DNA from: Maniola hyperantus
Lineage: Eukaryota; Arthropoda; Insecta; Lepidoptera; Nymphalidae
Assembly (NCBI RefSeq): GCF_902806685.2
Contig: NC_048538.1
Span: 4,836,001 to 4,900,000, forward strand
Direction: 5' to 3'
Length of the DNA stretch: 64,000 nucleotides
Shown here: positions 30,828 through 42,450 of the stretch, in pieces
Layout: every line of letters starts with the position of its first letter
Position numbering within the stretch: the stretch's first letter is position 1
Program-made: the position numbers and the translations under genes
Notes under the pieces: generated by a model
What the model saw: the letters and a program-made list of their open reading frames with translations, nothing else
Database searches by the model: none
Told to the model about the DNA's origin: nothing

Positions 30828-30949
30828 TTACTTTTTACTAATTCGTACTTACGTAATCAGTACTTATTTGTAGTTTCGAAATTATAAGGATCGAGCCAAA
30901 TGTTATGAAAGAAAGTTGACAAGTTTCACCTTAAGTTTTTTTAAAAATA

Positions 30950-31030
30950 CATTGGTATTACAATAAAACTTAAATCCTCGATTTGATTGATTAGATAAGG
31001 CTAGCTTTAAGTTTTATTGTAATATTTAAA
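30950..31030. repeat. hairpin
   Basis: attacaataaaacttaaa (30957-30974) is inverted at 31008-31025 with a 33-bp loop. The same arm sequence recurs at 48590-48612 without its partner. Confidence 0.6.
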
Positions 31031-31043
31031 AAAAAAAACATGG

Positions 31044-31210
31044 TATAAGTCCCGCAAATTGCTAATGCGCGTTGCAGCCATTTTAGTGACATCAGCACTT
31101 CTAGACTGAAGTTTCGAGATGATGGTATATTTTTATTTCGGCTGACGTCAAAATGACGACATTTCGATGTTAATGAGACAATGACGCATTAGCAATTTGC
31201 GAGACTTATA
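31044..31210. mobile_element. RepH TIR element, copy 2
   Basis: The ends tataagtcccgcaaattgct and agcaatttgcgagacttata are inverted. The core 'tttcggctgacgtcaaaatg' is as at 18243. Confidence 0.85.
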
Positions 31211-31984
31211 CATATAAAAATGAGTGCTCCCAAAAATACAGGAAAGCATTTTGGAAGAGAGTATATTTTTTTAAGTTGACGAGGGTTTATTCCTAACATG
31301 ACGCCGAAGAACCGACATCCTTTTACGTGTCACGATGTCTTGATCTTTGTCCATTCCTTTTTAGGTTTCTTAAATTAAGATCTTGTACATTTATACTTTC
31401 CAAAAACTTGTGAAGATATCAACTGCAAATAGTCTTTCAGAGAACTGTAAGTTGTAACATACATAAGTATATTACGTAATTGTTTACATTGTTTCGAGAT
31501 ATTACAGTGAGCAACTGAACAAAGGAGGTCATCAAAATGATATTCTATAATTATTTTGATCACTTTTACACACTATTGAGATTAAATACTTACCAATGGC
31601 AGCTAGGTCACTTCATCGATCTATGTAAAACGTAGAGCAAAATCATTGAGTTCCATGTTATTTCACACGTCTTTCATAGAGTATACAGAATTCACTCTAA
31701 ATTCAGGCTTTTCCCGTGTTTTGAAACACTACTACAGATATTTGCGTGCAAATGTGTTTCTATTGGACGTGGAATGTATAAATTCGGTATACCTACGTGA
31801 CCTGTAACCGCGATATAGTACGGTTCCTGGCCCCGATGTACTAATAAATTTTTAGTACCTGCCCTTTCTATTGTTCACATTCACATGAATCCCCTGCTGT
31901 AGAAGTTTTATATCCACAATTCAAATTGGTCAGGGTTTTATCGATTTGTATGATCTTTTTGGACATTAACAATTTGGTTTTATA

Positions 31985-32230
31985 AAATACTGATACTATT
32001 AATGCGAAAGCTTACGTGTCTATCTGTCTTTCTATCTACGGCTAGTTCTTTTTTATAATAGTTAGGATTTTTATAAACCTAAATCCACGTAGATGAAGTC
32101 ACGTGCATTATCTACTTATTTGAACTTCACCCTGGAGACGGACCTAGGCTACTTTTTATTCCGGAAAATCGAAGAATTTCCACGGGATTTAAAAAAAATC
32201 TTTAATCCACTAGGACGAAGCCGTGGCTAT
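31985..32230 (+). repeat. two RepD-related fragments
   Basis: 31985-32115 ('aatgcgaaagcttacgtgtc' … 'cacgtagatgaagtcacgtg') and 32130-32230 ('ggctactttttattccggaa' … 'gacgaagccgtggct'). Confidence 0.5.
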
Positions 32231-32920
32231 TTAAAACTATGGTAAAAACTGGTGGTTTCATTGATTCATCCATTCATTAGTCCATGTGCGTCAAATACTG
32301 GACATAGGTATTTTGAAAAGCGCATAGCGCACCACCACACATTCCTCAGCTTTCCTCATCGAACCACTTCCCTCACTTTTATATGATTGTCGGTCTAGTG
32401 ATTTGTTAAGTATTTTGAAATTGGATTTTAGACATGTTCACCAGTAGCAAAATAGTTAAGTACTTATTTGATTTTGTAGACTTTCCTTTTTATCAAGGTG
32501 CAGTTGCGAGCATCAGCTACCTCTTTACAATACCTACTCGTAAACTTATTAAGTACTTACCTAATAAATATAAGCTAAGTGATGTACAAGTACCTATCTA
32601 TAGAGGCATGTTTTTATTACGTACTTATTAACTGTTACCTACTAGAAAGTTTGAAATAATAAACACTATAAAATGTACCCTACACAACATATTATAAAAC
32701 ATACATAATATTAAGTAATATAATATAGCTTTTTACATCGATTTCGCCTATATCGTGTACGGCATTATCTCGTTGGAATTTTTCAAAATCCATTCTTAGT
32801 GGAGGCCTGCTTTACAGAAATACATATGCTGCTATACATGCAAAATCTCAAGTTCCTTAAGCCAGTAAGTAATGTGGGCTGTACTGTAATATGTCGGTCA
32901 GTCAGTTTCTCCTTTATACC
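32231..32920. other. noncoding stretch
   Basis: AT-rich; no gene, element or structure was recognised. Confidence 0.4.
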
Positions 32921-33122
32921 TAGAATAGAATAGAATAGAATGTTTTTTATTCATGTAAACTTTTTACAAGTGCTTATGAATAGTCTATGTAGATATCAGT
33001 GTCAAACCACGCTGGTCCCGCTGGGCTAGCCCCGTTGGATAGACTAACTAAACCCGTCTCATTCTGAGAGGAGACCAGTGTTCAGTAGTGGGCCCACGAC
33101 GATGGGTTGCTAATGATGATGA
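32921..33122. repeat. reversed LINE tail followed by SINE-B 3' part
   Basis: tagaatagaatagaatagaa then 'ttttttattcatgtaaactt' (32921-32990) is a LINE tail read backwards. From about 33000 'accacgctggtcccgctggg' and 'ctcattctgagaggagacca' are SINE-B in plus orientation with a (gat)n end. Confidence 0.6.
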
Positions 33123-33352
33123 ATGACCTATACCTATTACCTACCTACAATAGATACGTTAGTACTATTATGACATATTCTGTGCTATAGCACAGAATAT
33201 AATATTATTATCTATAGATAAGTTCAATAATGGTAATAATAGGGACAAATATGTAGCTGTATAATTTAATCGTTACGTTTTAAATCGCGATATGACCATA
33301 CATCATGAATTTGACGTTAATTACTAAGAATTAAGCTAGTTAAGTACAGACA

Positions 33353-33605
33353 TACAGGATGTAACCAGAACGCTAGTAAAAACTTAGCGTTATTGTTTTA
33401 CTACCTAAAGACAATCCAATACCAATAACCATTTGCCTCATTTTGTAGTGATTTAGTATTTTTCAAACCCGCAATGTATGGCGATTGGCGTGTAAGACTA
33501 GGGATCAATGCCAGCCTTGACTCCGAGTGGCCTACTTACGCAACGTTCGTTGACCGGTAGCGTCAGTCAAATGTTTATATGCAATATATCGTAAAATTTT
33601 TCAAT
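33353..33605 (+). mobile_element. RepK element, copy 1
   Basis: It starts acaggatgtaaccagaacgc and ends near 'gcaatatatcgtaaaa'. The same sequence occurs reversed at 53568-53822, including 'tcattttg(tag)tgatttagt' and 'actccgagtgg'. No coding frame. Confidence 0.7.
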
Positions 33606-33664
33606 ACTAAAGGATTTTTTATATATTTTTTTCGCGTTTTTTTGTGGTATCATATTAGGAATCA

Positions 33665-33850
33665 TTAGTAAAAGTCAAAAGTCAAATGATTTATTCAAAA
33701 TAGGTAATAAATTACTCTTATTGATGGTCTGGTATGGTGTTAGATTTGTAAGATATAGTGGTGATAATTATTAAGCAAACTTAAAACTAAAGCTACGAGG
33801 GTTCCAAACGCGCCCAGGTCTGAGAAGAGCCCACAACAAACTCAGCACTT
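33665..33850 (-). repeat. LINE 3' remnant, reversed
   Basis: 'aaaagtcaaaagtcaaatga' then 'tttattcaaaa', and 'ccaaacgcgcccaggtctga' with 'caacaaactcagcac', match 63115-63245 in the same orientation. Confidence 0.55.
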
Positions 33851-33876
33851 TCACCTATCTTCGTTTTTGCCAGGTT

Positions 33877-33942
33877 TCTGGTTACACCCTGTTTAAGTTT
33901 TGAAGCCTGAAGGCTTGAAAACTTAAACAGGGTGTAACCAGA
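33877..33942. repeat. near-perfect palindrome made of two facing RepK termini
   Basis: 25-bp arms 33877-33901 and 33918-33942 are exact inverted repeats (tctggttacaccctgtttaa). The centre aagcctgaaggctt is itself palindromic. Confidence 0.85.
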
Positions 33943-34220
33943 ACTTTTTACCCATTGAAGTGGTTGAGTCGCTTAGTGTTCAACACGCGATTTGGCTATT
34001 TTGCTCTACATGTAGAGAAGCAATAGCGTAACTGATTACGAAAACTTATATTATGCAACCGAATTTCATTCATGGCGGCGGCAGCGGAGAGCCTCAACCA
34101 ATGGATTACCCACCAGCCAACAAAACAACTAACTGTAGAGGTATGCGACCTCTTCTATCATCTTAACGATGGCATTTATCTGTTCGCAGCTGCGACTTGG
34201 AACAATAATCGAATTTGGCG

Positions 34221-34558
34221 GTAAAGATATATAATAAGATACCAGGGGAGATAAGGAAATGTAATAATATAAATAAATTTAAGAATAAATTGCATGATTT
34301 TTTAATAGACAAGACATTATATAACATTAACGAATTTTTTTCAACTTAGACATTTTTAAATTTTGAATTTTAACATAGACAAAGACAACGTGTGTCAAAT
34401 TACTTATAGTTATTGTTTTACTAGGTTTACTAATTGTTTTGCATGCCTAATATTTAAGGCGAAACATTTCTACTGGACAATTTTATGTAATAACATCTCG
34501 TTGTAAAATGTTTCCGCAAATAAAGAATCTTTGAATCTTTGAATCTTTGAATCTTTGG
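34221..34558 (+). pseudogene. CR1/jockey-like LINE C-terminus and 3' UTR with 8-bp tail repeats
   Basis: Frame 34221-34349 reads VKIYNKIPGEIRKC, then NKFKNKLHDFLID, and ends EFFST stop. This is the typical last stretch of CR1/jockey-like ORF2. About 170 bp of UTR follows, then 'gcaaataaag' and four 'aatctttg' units (34525-34558), the microsatellite-like tail of such elements. 5'-truncated. Confidence 0.7.
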
Positions 34559-34604
34559 AACGCAGGCGAAAATCCTACTGCGCTTGTGGAACTCCGAGAG
34601 CCTC

Positions 34605-34770
34605 ATTATAAAATAAAAACAAAATAAAAATCTTTTTTATTCGTATAAACTTTTACAAGTACTTACGAATAGTCGGATGCATCTACCACTGGTTCGGAAT
34701 GCCTTCACTTCAAGTCGATCACAGCATTACCACTGTCGAGAATCAAGCTCCAGTTCCGTTTCCACCATAA
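34605..34770 (-). repeat. LINE 3' remnant, reversed
   Basis: 'aaaaatcttttttattcgta' then 'aacttttacaagtacttacg' and 'accactggttcggaatgcct'. Same family as 32921 and 20000. Confidence 0.5.
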
Positions 34771-35179
34771 CGAGTCTATAGACCTCGTCTGGTCTGAGAC
34801 CATAAAGTTTGTGTTTAATTTACTAGCATTATACAAAGCTCGCGGAGATTTCCGTTAGGAGTGTATTTCTTTCAGCACAAATCATTGATGTAAATACAGC
34901 CATATTGTAAATATCTTGTAAAGATAAACAGCCATTTATTCCTAGATCAGGCTGCCATATAACTGTTAAAAATCTAAATCAATCTATTCGTAATCTGTCG
35001 ATAAGTTCACGTTTCGTTAACTACAATATTATGATTATTTGTCAAAAAAGTTGTCAGGTGCGGGAACGGGACCCATGCACTGAGTAACCAGCACTGCGTA
35101 CTTTTACCTACTGCGTCCTCTTACCCCGAATAACTATACGGGTGATATCTTGAGAAATTTTAATATGCTATCTATTCCA

Positions 35180-35548
35180 AGTCCAAGACCAACAAACGAA
35201 TCCGATTCCAATACGAACGAAGGTGTGAGGCAGGGAGATGTAATATCACCAAAACTTTTCACCTCTGCCCTAGAAGACGTGTTTTTTTGGACTGGAAAGG
35301 TCGAGGCATAAACGTGTAGTGAAATTCGCAGAAGAACAAAAGTGACCGACATAGCTCAAAGGATTAGCAAGCTGAAGTGGCAATGGGCAGGTCATGTCTG
35401 TCGCAGAACCGACGGCCGATGGGGCAGACGTGTTCTGGAGTGGAGACCGCGTACCGGTAAGCTTAGTGTGGGACGACCTCCAGCCCGCTGGACTGATGAC
35501 CTGAAGAAGATGGTGGGGAGCAGATGGATTGTTTTTTTAAGTATGTGA
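35180..35548 (+). pseudogene. RTE-type retrotransposon ORF2 remnant with internal deletion and frameshift
   Basis: One frame gives GVRQGDVISPKLFTSALEDV, the RT motif just before the catalytic YADD/FADD block. The sequence then shifts frame at a run of t's (35281-35287). The FADD block is absent, and the text jumps to AQRISKLKWQWAGH, RRTDGRW, RPPARWTDD and AGSRW-like GSRWI (35342-35530), the far C-terminus. Catalytic Asp residues are therefore missing and the copy is dead. Confidence 0.8.
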
Positions 35549-35549
35549 G

Positions 35550-35999
35550 TTGCCTAGGTCACTCCTGTCATAGTTTTCTACCTACCTTTGATCTGTGAAA
35601 GTCTTATCTAAATCGGACAATAGTGTTGTCACTCCTTTAATTCAGCGCAATAGAAACACTGCTTCATTGTGTACAATCGTTACATGCATATTCATAAGGA
35701 GAGTCATGACAATATGATGCACAAACATCAATAGTGTGGTGTGTAATAATCTTTACTTTCCATTTTAAATATTCAAGCACTATTCAAGCTATATAATCAT
35801 TAAGTGGAAGTACTTGCCACTGAGAGAAGTTTTATCAAAACATTTCAGGATAACGCTGGCATTTTAATTTATTCAATTATTCTACTATTGGTTTGTGGAA
35901 TTGTAGATAATTTCAAAACTTATCCAAGGTGGTATATAGTGTTATATACCTAATTAGGTACGTAATTTATATATTTAGGTTCCATACACTCAGCTCAGG
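35550..35999. other. noncoding stretch
   Basis: AT-rich; nothing recognised. Confidence 0.4.
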
Positions 36000-36242
36000 A
36001 TGCTCAGCTCTCAGAATGAAAGGGCTTAGGCCAAGGTCCGCCAAGAAGGCCCAATGCGGATTGGCAGTACTTCACACACCTTTGTTGACTTTCTCTCTCT
36101 CTCAGGCATGCAAGTTTCCTCGCGATGTTTTCCTTAACCGTTAAAAAAGTGATATTTAATTTACATAGCTCCGAAAAGTTAGAGGTGCCCGTGATCGAAC
36201 AGGATTGAACCCCCAACTTATCAAATTGAAGGCAGACTACTA
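36000..36242 (-). repeat. SINE-B copy
   Basis: 'gaggcatgcaagtttcctcg'-type body reversed (36105-36135), 'ctccgaaaagttagaggtgc', and a degraded head up to 'gaaggcagactactag'. Confidence 0.75.
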
Positions 36243-36439
36243 GTTGGCGGGCAGGAGCCGTGCCACGTACGAGGCGCGGACGAGACACGGATTCAAAACA
36301 TCACGATAAATGAAGCAGTTTATCGTGCCGTGTCCGTGCACAGATGCCACACGCCTCGTGCCCGCCTCGTGTTAGCATAAATCTTTTGGTCACCTCTTAT
36401 GGAATAAAAATTAATTGTTCGGTTTTCTGAAGCAAAAAT

Positions 36440-36570
36440 TAAATATTCGATTTTACACTTTGCGTGATGATTTTGTGTTTAAGATAACATCGGGTCAAAA
36501 TTAAATTTTAATTTTGACTATACGATGTTATCTTTCAATTTTGTATCACGCAAAATGTTTTCATAGGTCG
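36440..36570. mobile_element. foldback element
   Basis: The left half (tttgcgtgatgattttg … aagataacatcg … gtcaaaattaaa) is inverted in the right half (attttgac … cgatgttatctt … tatcacgcaaaat). An imperfect GC-rich inverted repeat also lies just left at 36250-36375. Confidence 0.65.
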
Positions 36571-36878
36571 AAACGGTCTAAAGTCTATTCGCTATGGTAA
36601 GTGTTAATCTTTTGTATTACAACTTGGAAATCTACAGAATTTACATTAGCTTTCGAAACTGGGTTAGGGAAAGTGGAATTTTATGATAATTGACCACAGT
36701 TGTCCATTTGTGATAGATTTTACTGCCTTTACTTTTGATATAAATTCCCTGTAATAAAACCGATTTATTCGATCGCTAGGTGAATAGGTAATAGGTAGGT
36801 AATCATTATTAGCCTACTTACAGACTTTGTATGAGATACATAGTTAGTGAAATGTAATACATATTATTATTATATAAG

Positions 36879-37118
36879 CGCCGTGATAGTCTAGCGGTTA
36901 AGACGTCCGCCTCCTACTCAAGAGGTCGGGAGTTCGATTACGGGCACGGAGTAATATGTGCGTTTTAAGCAATTAAATATCATTTGTTTTAACATTGCAA
37001 GAAAACCTGCATGCCTGAGAGTACTCCATAATGTTCTCTAACTGGACTTTGGCCTAAGCTCTTCTCATTCTGAGTAAGTAGTGGGCCGGAAATGGGTTCA
37101 TGATGATGATGATGATGA
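36879..37118 (+). repeat. SINE-B, copy with the clearest tRNA-like head
   Basis: The A box (tagtctagcggttaag) and B box (gagttcgattac) are well preserved in gccgtgatagtctagcggtt … cgggcacgg. The body has a deletion relative to 12003 and ends in a six-fold gat tail. Confidence 0.85.
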
Positions 37119-37513
37119 CTCGAGGGCCGAGTCACATTAGACCTTACATGATTTAAAATAAGTATAGGAATTTAAACCTTTCACTGGCCATAAATACGTT
37201 GGAGTTATCAAATCGCGTCATTTAGCTGTTCATATAAAAGCACAGATTTACACTTCAATGTTACCTTCAAGATGCTGGATTTAGGACATGGCTGGAGTAG
37301 TGTGAGAGCGCCTTACGAATACGTTGGAACTATAATCACACCTGTGACATCACAACACCCTCTTATTAGCGACGAACGAAATAAGACGAACGCGGTCATT
37401 ATGGTATATTATGGTAATTAGTATTTAGTACCGCTCGTAGTAGCAGTAGACATGTATGTAAGTATGTACCCCTACTATGTAACAAAACCTATATACGTAC
37501 CTACTTATTATTT

Positions 37514-37855
37514 GACGACCTCCCTGGCGCAGTGGTAAGCGCTGTGGTCTTATTAGTGGGAGGTCCCGGGTTTGATTCCTGGCAGGGATTTGGAATTTTA
37601 TAATTTCTAAATTTCTGGTCTGGTCTGGTGGGAGGCCTCGGCCGTGGCTAGTTACCACCCTACCGGCAAAGCCACGTGCCGCCAAGCGATTTAGCGTTCC
37701 GGTACGATGCCGTGTAGAAACCAAAGGTGTATGGGTTTAATAAAAACTGCCATACTCCTTCCAGGTTAGCCCGCTCCCACCTTAGACTGCATCGTCACTT
37801 ACCATCTGGTGAGATTGCAGTCAAGGGCTAACTTGTATCTGAATAAAAAAAAAAA
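37514..37855 (+). repeat. SINE-R, full-length tRNA-derived SINE
   Basis: The head gacctccctggcgcagtggt aagcgc … cccgggtttgattcctggc has A and B boxes. The middle has 'tctggtctggtgggaggcct' and the 3' part 'aaaactgccatactccttcc', ending in poly(A). It is the reference for the fragments at 4006 and 14930. Confidence 0.85.
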
Positions 37856-38617
37856 GACATTTCGTAAAGTATTTCATGTAGGTATGATATAATGCAAAAC
37901 TGAGACCATAAGAGAGAATACAGAGAATTTGCCTTTTGCCCTTAGGTTATAATATAAGAACAATACTTCCTTTTACAATCCCGTTGTCCGTATGTGTCGC
38001 CTGTACAATGATCTTTTCTAATAATATGCAATTAGAATATCTTGGCGTAAGTAGATGTACTGCTGCGGCATGTTTAATATCGAATTAAAAGTTATTTTCA
38101 ATGATTATTTAGAAGTACGAAGGGCCCTTTTCACAATCTCCAGCAAAACTTTATCTCACGAATAATTTTGACATTATGTCAGTTTTTGTATAGGGAATCT
38201 GTCAAAATGTCATATTTTTATTTATCCGTTAGATAAACGCGGCGATGAAACATGCTCTTCGTGTATTTTTTTTAGTGTAGTGTTCAATAATAACAAAGAG
38301 TTTCAAATGAACTTTCTATACCACATGATCGATGGAGACAAATGCAACAACATCAATATGCTTAATTATCGTAAACTCAGCCTCATTCAATTTATTGACA
38401 TACAAAAACGAACAAATTGCATAAATTAATATCACTATCAAAGACGTCAAGACATCAATCTTTCTTTATTCTTAACTCGAACAACACAACATAGATACTA
38501 TAACGTACTTACTATATTGACTTTCTAGTAAATGCCATTATGAGGTTGTTTTGTTTTATCAAGAATCAAGATAAATTAAATATATCGATCAAATGACACT
38601 CTTGACTTGAAGGTAAG
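37856..38617. other. noncoding stretch
   Basis: A possible small inverted repeat (attttgacattatgtcag … ctgtcaaaatgtcat) lies at 38165-38215. Nothing else was recognised. Confidence 0.4.
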
Positions 38618-38745
38618 GATTATGATTGGACGGGAAAACTGATGCTGGAAGGGTGTTTCAAATCTTAGCGATTCGAATCAGAAATGTGGAGGCCAATCGC
38701 TTCGTACGTATCGGTGGAATTTCGACTACTTACGTACGAATGCAG
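38618..38745 (-). repeat. LINE C-terminal remnant, reversed
   Basis: The reverse complement contains 'tttgaaacacccttccagca' and 'ttttcccgtcca', parallel to 27711-27745, plus 'gcgattcg…tcgtacgt' upstream. Confidence 0.45.
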
Positions 38746-39299
38746 ACCTTGGCGATGCCTTGCGGTACGATAGTAGAAAGGCAAGAAAGGTGACTACTAA
38801 CTCAACCTAAAACTCCTTTAATATAATGATAGCAATGGAGAGTTCCAAACTTTTTAATTTGTACAAGTAGGTACTTATAATGTTACAAAACAAATTCAAC
38901 TAAAAGAACGCCTCTTTTATAATAATTGTTCTACCTTTTTAATCATGCGGCCCCACCCCACAATAGATTTCCACATAATATATTTTACACCGAGTTATTT
39001 TACAATATATACACGAGTACCTATGTCGTACGAAGAGTTATTCCTATATGTGGGGTTAAAGGTAGCCAAGCATAATATCATATCGTCCCGTTGTTCAGCG
39101 AAATAAGGACAAACCTGCACACATACTTACCACATTTATAATATAAAGGTTTTAAAAGCCTCGTACTGTCACATTTATACTTAATATAGGTTTTAAAAGC
39201 CTTTAATATCTTAACGAAAGCAGACTTACATTCAAAGGGTCATAGATTAAAACCCCTTTGTTTGAATGTTGAATCTTGAAAGTACCGAATCCTAGGACT

Positions 39300-39498
39300 A
39301 TTTTTTTGTGTGTGATGTAACCACAAATTCACGGTTTTCAGATTTTTCCCCTAATGTCTGCTAAGATCTACCTACCTGCCAAATTTCATGATTCTAGGTC
39401 AACGGGAAGTACCCTGTAGGTTTCTTGACAGACAGACAGACAACAAAGTGATCGTATAAGGGTTCTGTTTTTCCTTTTGAGGTACGGAACCCTAAAAA
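39300..39498 (+). repeat. RepA 3' half
   Basis: It starts inside the element ('tttttttgtgtgtgatgtaa') and runs to 'ggtacggaaccctaaaaa'. The gaca run is short here. Confidence 0.8.
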
Positions 39499-39542
39499 AG
39501 ATAATAGATTTTAATACAGTATACATTTCGTATTATTAAATA

Positions 39543-39764
39543 ACTAGCTTATGCCCGCGACTTCGTCCGTATGGACGACACAAACAAGTTTAAACCCCCA
39601 TATTATTAATTTGGGTATTGAATTTTCAAAAATCCTTTCTTAGCGGATGTCTACGTCATAATGCTATCTGCATGCCAAATTTCCATCCATCCAGTAGTTT
39701 GAGCTATGCGTTGATAGATCAGACAGTCAGTCAGTCACGTTTTTCTTTTATATATTTAGAAAAA
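39543..39764 (-). repeat. RepE copy
   Basis: 'aactagcttatgcccgcgac', 'tttcttagcggatgtctacg', 'gctatctgcatgccaaattt', 'tgcgttgatagatcagacag', 'cttttatatatttag'. Essentially complete. Confidence 0.75.
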
Positions 39765-39994
39765 GATAAAATATATCTCTTAGTATTGGGCGATTAGTCC
39801 GAAATCAGTCATAAATTAATGTGAGATGATATTTCCGGGATTAGAACTCATTTCCCTACACTAACGATAGTACCTACTAATTTTTAAAACAAAATTGAAG
39901 CTATTTTATTTATCCTCCATTTGATGTGTTTATTTATTTATTTTTACTTTTTATTCCATTTATCTGTAGACATTCCTCTCTTACTTACTTGTAT

Positions 39995-40000
<6 letters not shown>

Positions 40001-40040
<40 letters not shown>
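40001..40040. repeat. (AT)n microsatellite
   Basis: About 40 bp of perfect at repeats. Confidence 0.9.
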
Positions 40041-40043
<3 letters not shown>

Positions 40044-40069
40044 CGTATATTATGTGTATTTACATTATT

Positions 40070-40245
40070 TAATTAGTACACCCCTTCCGCTTTCTTTAAT
40101 TTTTATAATATCCTCTACCCTAAGGTTGCCTGGAAGAGATCGCTATTTTAGCGCCGCCTATTGTACATGCTACCTTTGTTATATTATGTCTATTGTTTTT
40201 GTTTTGGTGTACAATAAAGCATATTTTACTTTACTTAATCACCGT
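40070..40245 (+). mobile_element. LINE 3' UTR fragment
   Basis: 'aaggttgcctggaagagatc', 'gccgcctattgtacatgcta' and 'ttggtgtacaataaagcata' with a 'ttttactttactt' tail have the form of a common lepidopteran non-LTR 3' end. The poly(A)-type AATAAA sits 12 bp before the tail. Confidence 0.6.
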
Positions 40246-41050
40246 TATCGCACTGTGTAGGTATAGTCAGGTATACTTAGTTCGTAGACACTTCTTCCTC
40301 ATAACATGTTTTATTCAAGAAGCTCGGTATCGATCGGCAATTACTTTGCTAAATTATGGCAATTACTCATTCACGTGCCTAGTGGTTTAAACATTAGCAG
40401 GAGTTACGGATTCCAACCTCGCAAGTAGGTATTTATTTTTAAACTAAAATATTAACAAACCTAGTTATTTTTGTCTCAGTAGGAAATAAACAAGCTGTCA
40501 ACTCATCCCTATGTAATTGGGCTTTTCAATAGTTTTTCTCTCAGTATTTCCCTCTCGTATAAAAATAATAAAATCGTTTTCCCCTGAGCTCATTATGGCA
40601 CAAGCGGCCTCAAAGAAACTTAAGCCTCTATTTTCTTACCAACGCGCAACGACGACGGAGCGGTATTATTTGTTTTCCCTTTTTTAGTACAAGCGGTTTT
40701 TTCTTGGTTAAGTCACAAAATATATAAAAGTACTAACGGCTACGTTTGTCTTAGGATTCATTTGTGTACTTTCAAAGTCAAGGTTAAGATTCATTTATTG
40801 CATACCTACATTGATTTTGCGAGTGTTTTTCAGTTGTATATTGAAATTAATCGATGTTGATAAATGATTCGTCCACACGGTTTATGTGGACAGTAGCTAT
40901 TATGTATTCTGAGACAACTTGTCATGAATATCTAATGAGTTGGAATTCGTAGCGCAGTTTACACAAAATTGATTTATTGATAAAATATATCCTCGGCATA
41001 CTTATAGCGATGCCATATCGCATTAGAAGTCACATAAAATTGTATAGTAC

Positions 41051-41204
41051 GCAACAGGTCAAGATGGAAATCGGGGTGGGGACGCCCCGCACACCCGCAC
41101 AACTCTCGCGCTAACCCGGTGCAGGATAGCGCGGGTGACGTGCGGGTGTGCGGGGCGTCCCCCTCACCCCATCTCATACCCCGATTGTGATCTCGACCTG
41201 TCAT
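41051..41204. mobile_element. RepG GC-rich TIR element, copy 3
   Basis: gcaacaggtcaagatggaaa … gtgatctcgacctgtcatg are inverted ends. Inner arms 'gacgccccgcacacccgcac' and 'gtgcgggtgtgcggggcgtc' form a long second stem. Confidence 0.85.
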
Positions 41205-42209
41205 GTACTTACTTACTACTATACCAAGTTCATTAAGACTAATGCTAAATACGTCACTTTGTTGGCACTGAGCAATGAGACCAATGAATCCTGAAATGAA
41301 AAATCTTGGTGATTATGTTTAAGTAATGGACCCCCTGTGGTGTTAATATTTTTCCTACATAGACGCATTCAAGATAAAATTTTGTATGAACTTTGCCGAT
41401 ATTCTTTTGTTTCTTTAGGACATTTCAAATATATGTTATCTTATAATTATTATATGTTATTAAGCAACTAAGGCAAGTGCTCGTGTAAGGTCAGCGCATT
41501 TTCAGCAAAAGTCAGTATCGTTTCAAAATAGGAAAAGGCTAGTTGAAGTTCACCCGTGAAAAAACCATCGTCAGATTTTAAAACAAAAAAGTATCATAAA
41601 AATATTTGAAAATAACATTTAATGATATGAATACCAGGAAAATCACAAGTCGGAGAAGCAAAAGGAAGTTATACGGCTTTAAAAATAGAAATAACCAAGG
41701 CAAAATAAAAGCAATGTTGATATTCTCATAATTAATATACAATGAACTCTTGTTTTCTCTGAAAATATGTTACAAAAATACGACGTACTTAGAACATCTT
41801 GTCACCACACATTTCTTTGCTATAAAAATAATAGAGACTTATGTCCCACGGTTCCATATGATACATTATGACTTGCTTCGGCTTAGGCGTCTGTTTTATC
41901 ACAGGCTCTGTTGATACAATTATCCTTTTTTCTTCCGCTAAAATGATCACAATATGTATTACTTACCGAGAGATGATGGGGGACGATCGTGTAGACTTGG
42001 GTCGTCCAAAAGGAAATTATACTGTACTTTGACTTTATCAAACTTTACAGATTTAAACCGAGACATATTGATGTCAGACAGGTAAATCTGTCTCGTTTAA
42101 ATGAGCAAGGTACCAGCGGCTAGGCCATACAGACGGTTTAAAGAAAAGATGGCGTTTTTGATAACAACTTAAGCTCCCTTTTATATTTACGTTGACACAC
42201 GGTTGAAAT
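41205..42209. other. noncoding stretch
   Basis: No gene was recognised. A short inverted pair (agacagg … cctgtct-like) is near 42075. Confidence 0.4.
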
Positions 42210-42239
42210 ATGTATATATATATATATATATCTACTGGA

Positions 42240-42450
42240 AACAAACACGAAGGAGATTAACAGGATCTGGGGGCGCCATCGGCGAGCCGCGTGGGAGGCA
42301 CGCGGCTTTAGGCGAAGGAAAAGGTTTTCAAGAAATATGCCGCGCCCCGGGTCCACTCCACTCTGCGGGTTGGTGTCACTTACGACTTCTTTGGCCCGAC
42401 CCAGGTCTCGAACCCGGGACCTCACGATCCTTAGTTGAATAAGCTAACCT
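42240..42450 (-). repeat. SINE-Q, tRNA-related SINE
   Basis: On the minus strand it begins ggttagcttattcaactaag and has a perfect B box in 'cccgggttcgagacctgggt'. The GC-rich body follows, and (at)n lies at its far end (42211-42231). Confidence 0.6.

Noticed and set aside
36250..36375. TIR element with gcctcgtgcccgcctcgtg arms
   Set aside because: The arms pair only in short blocks with shifts; mentioned with the neighbouring foldback but not called as an element.
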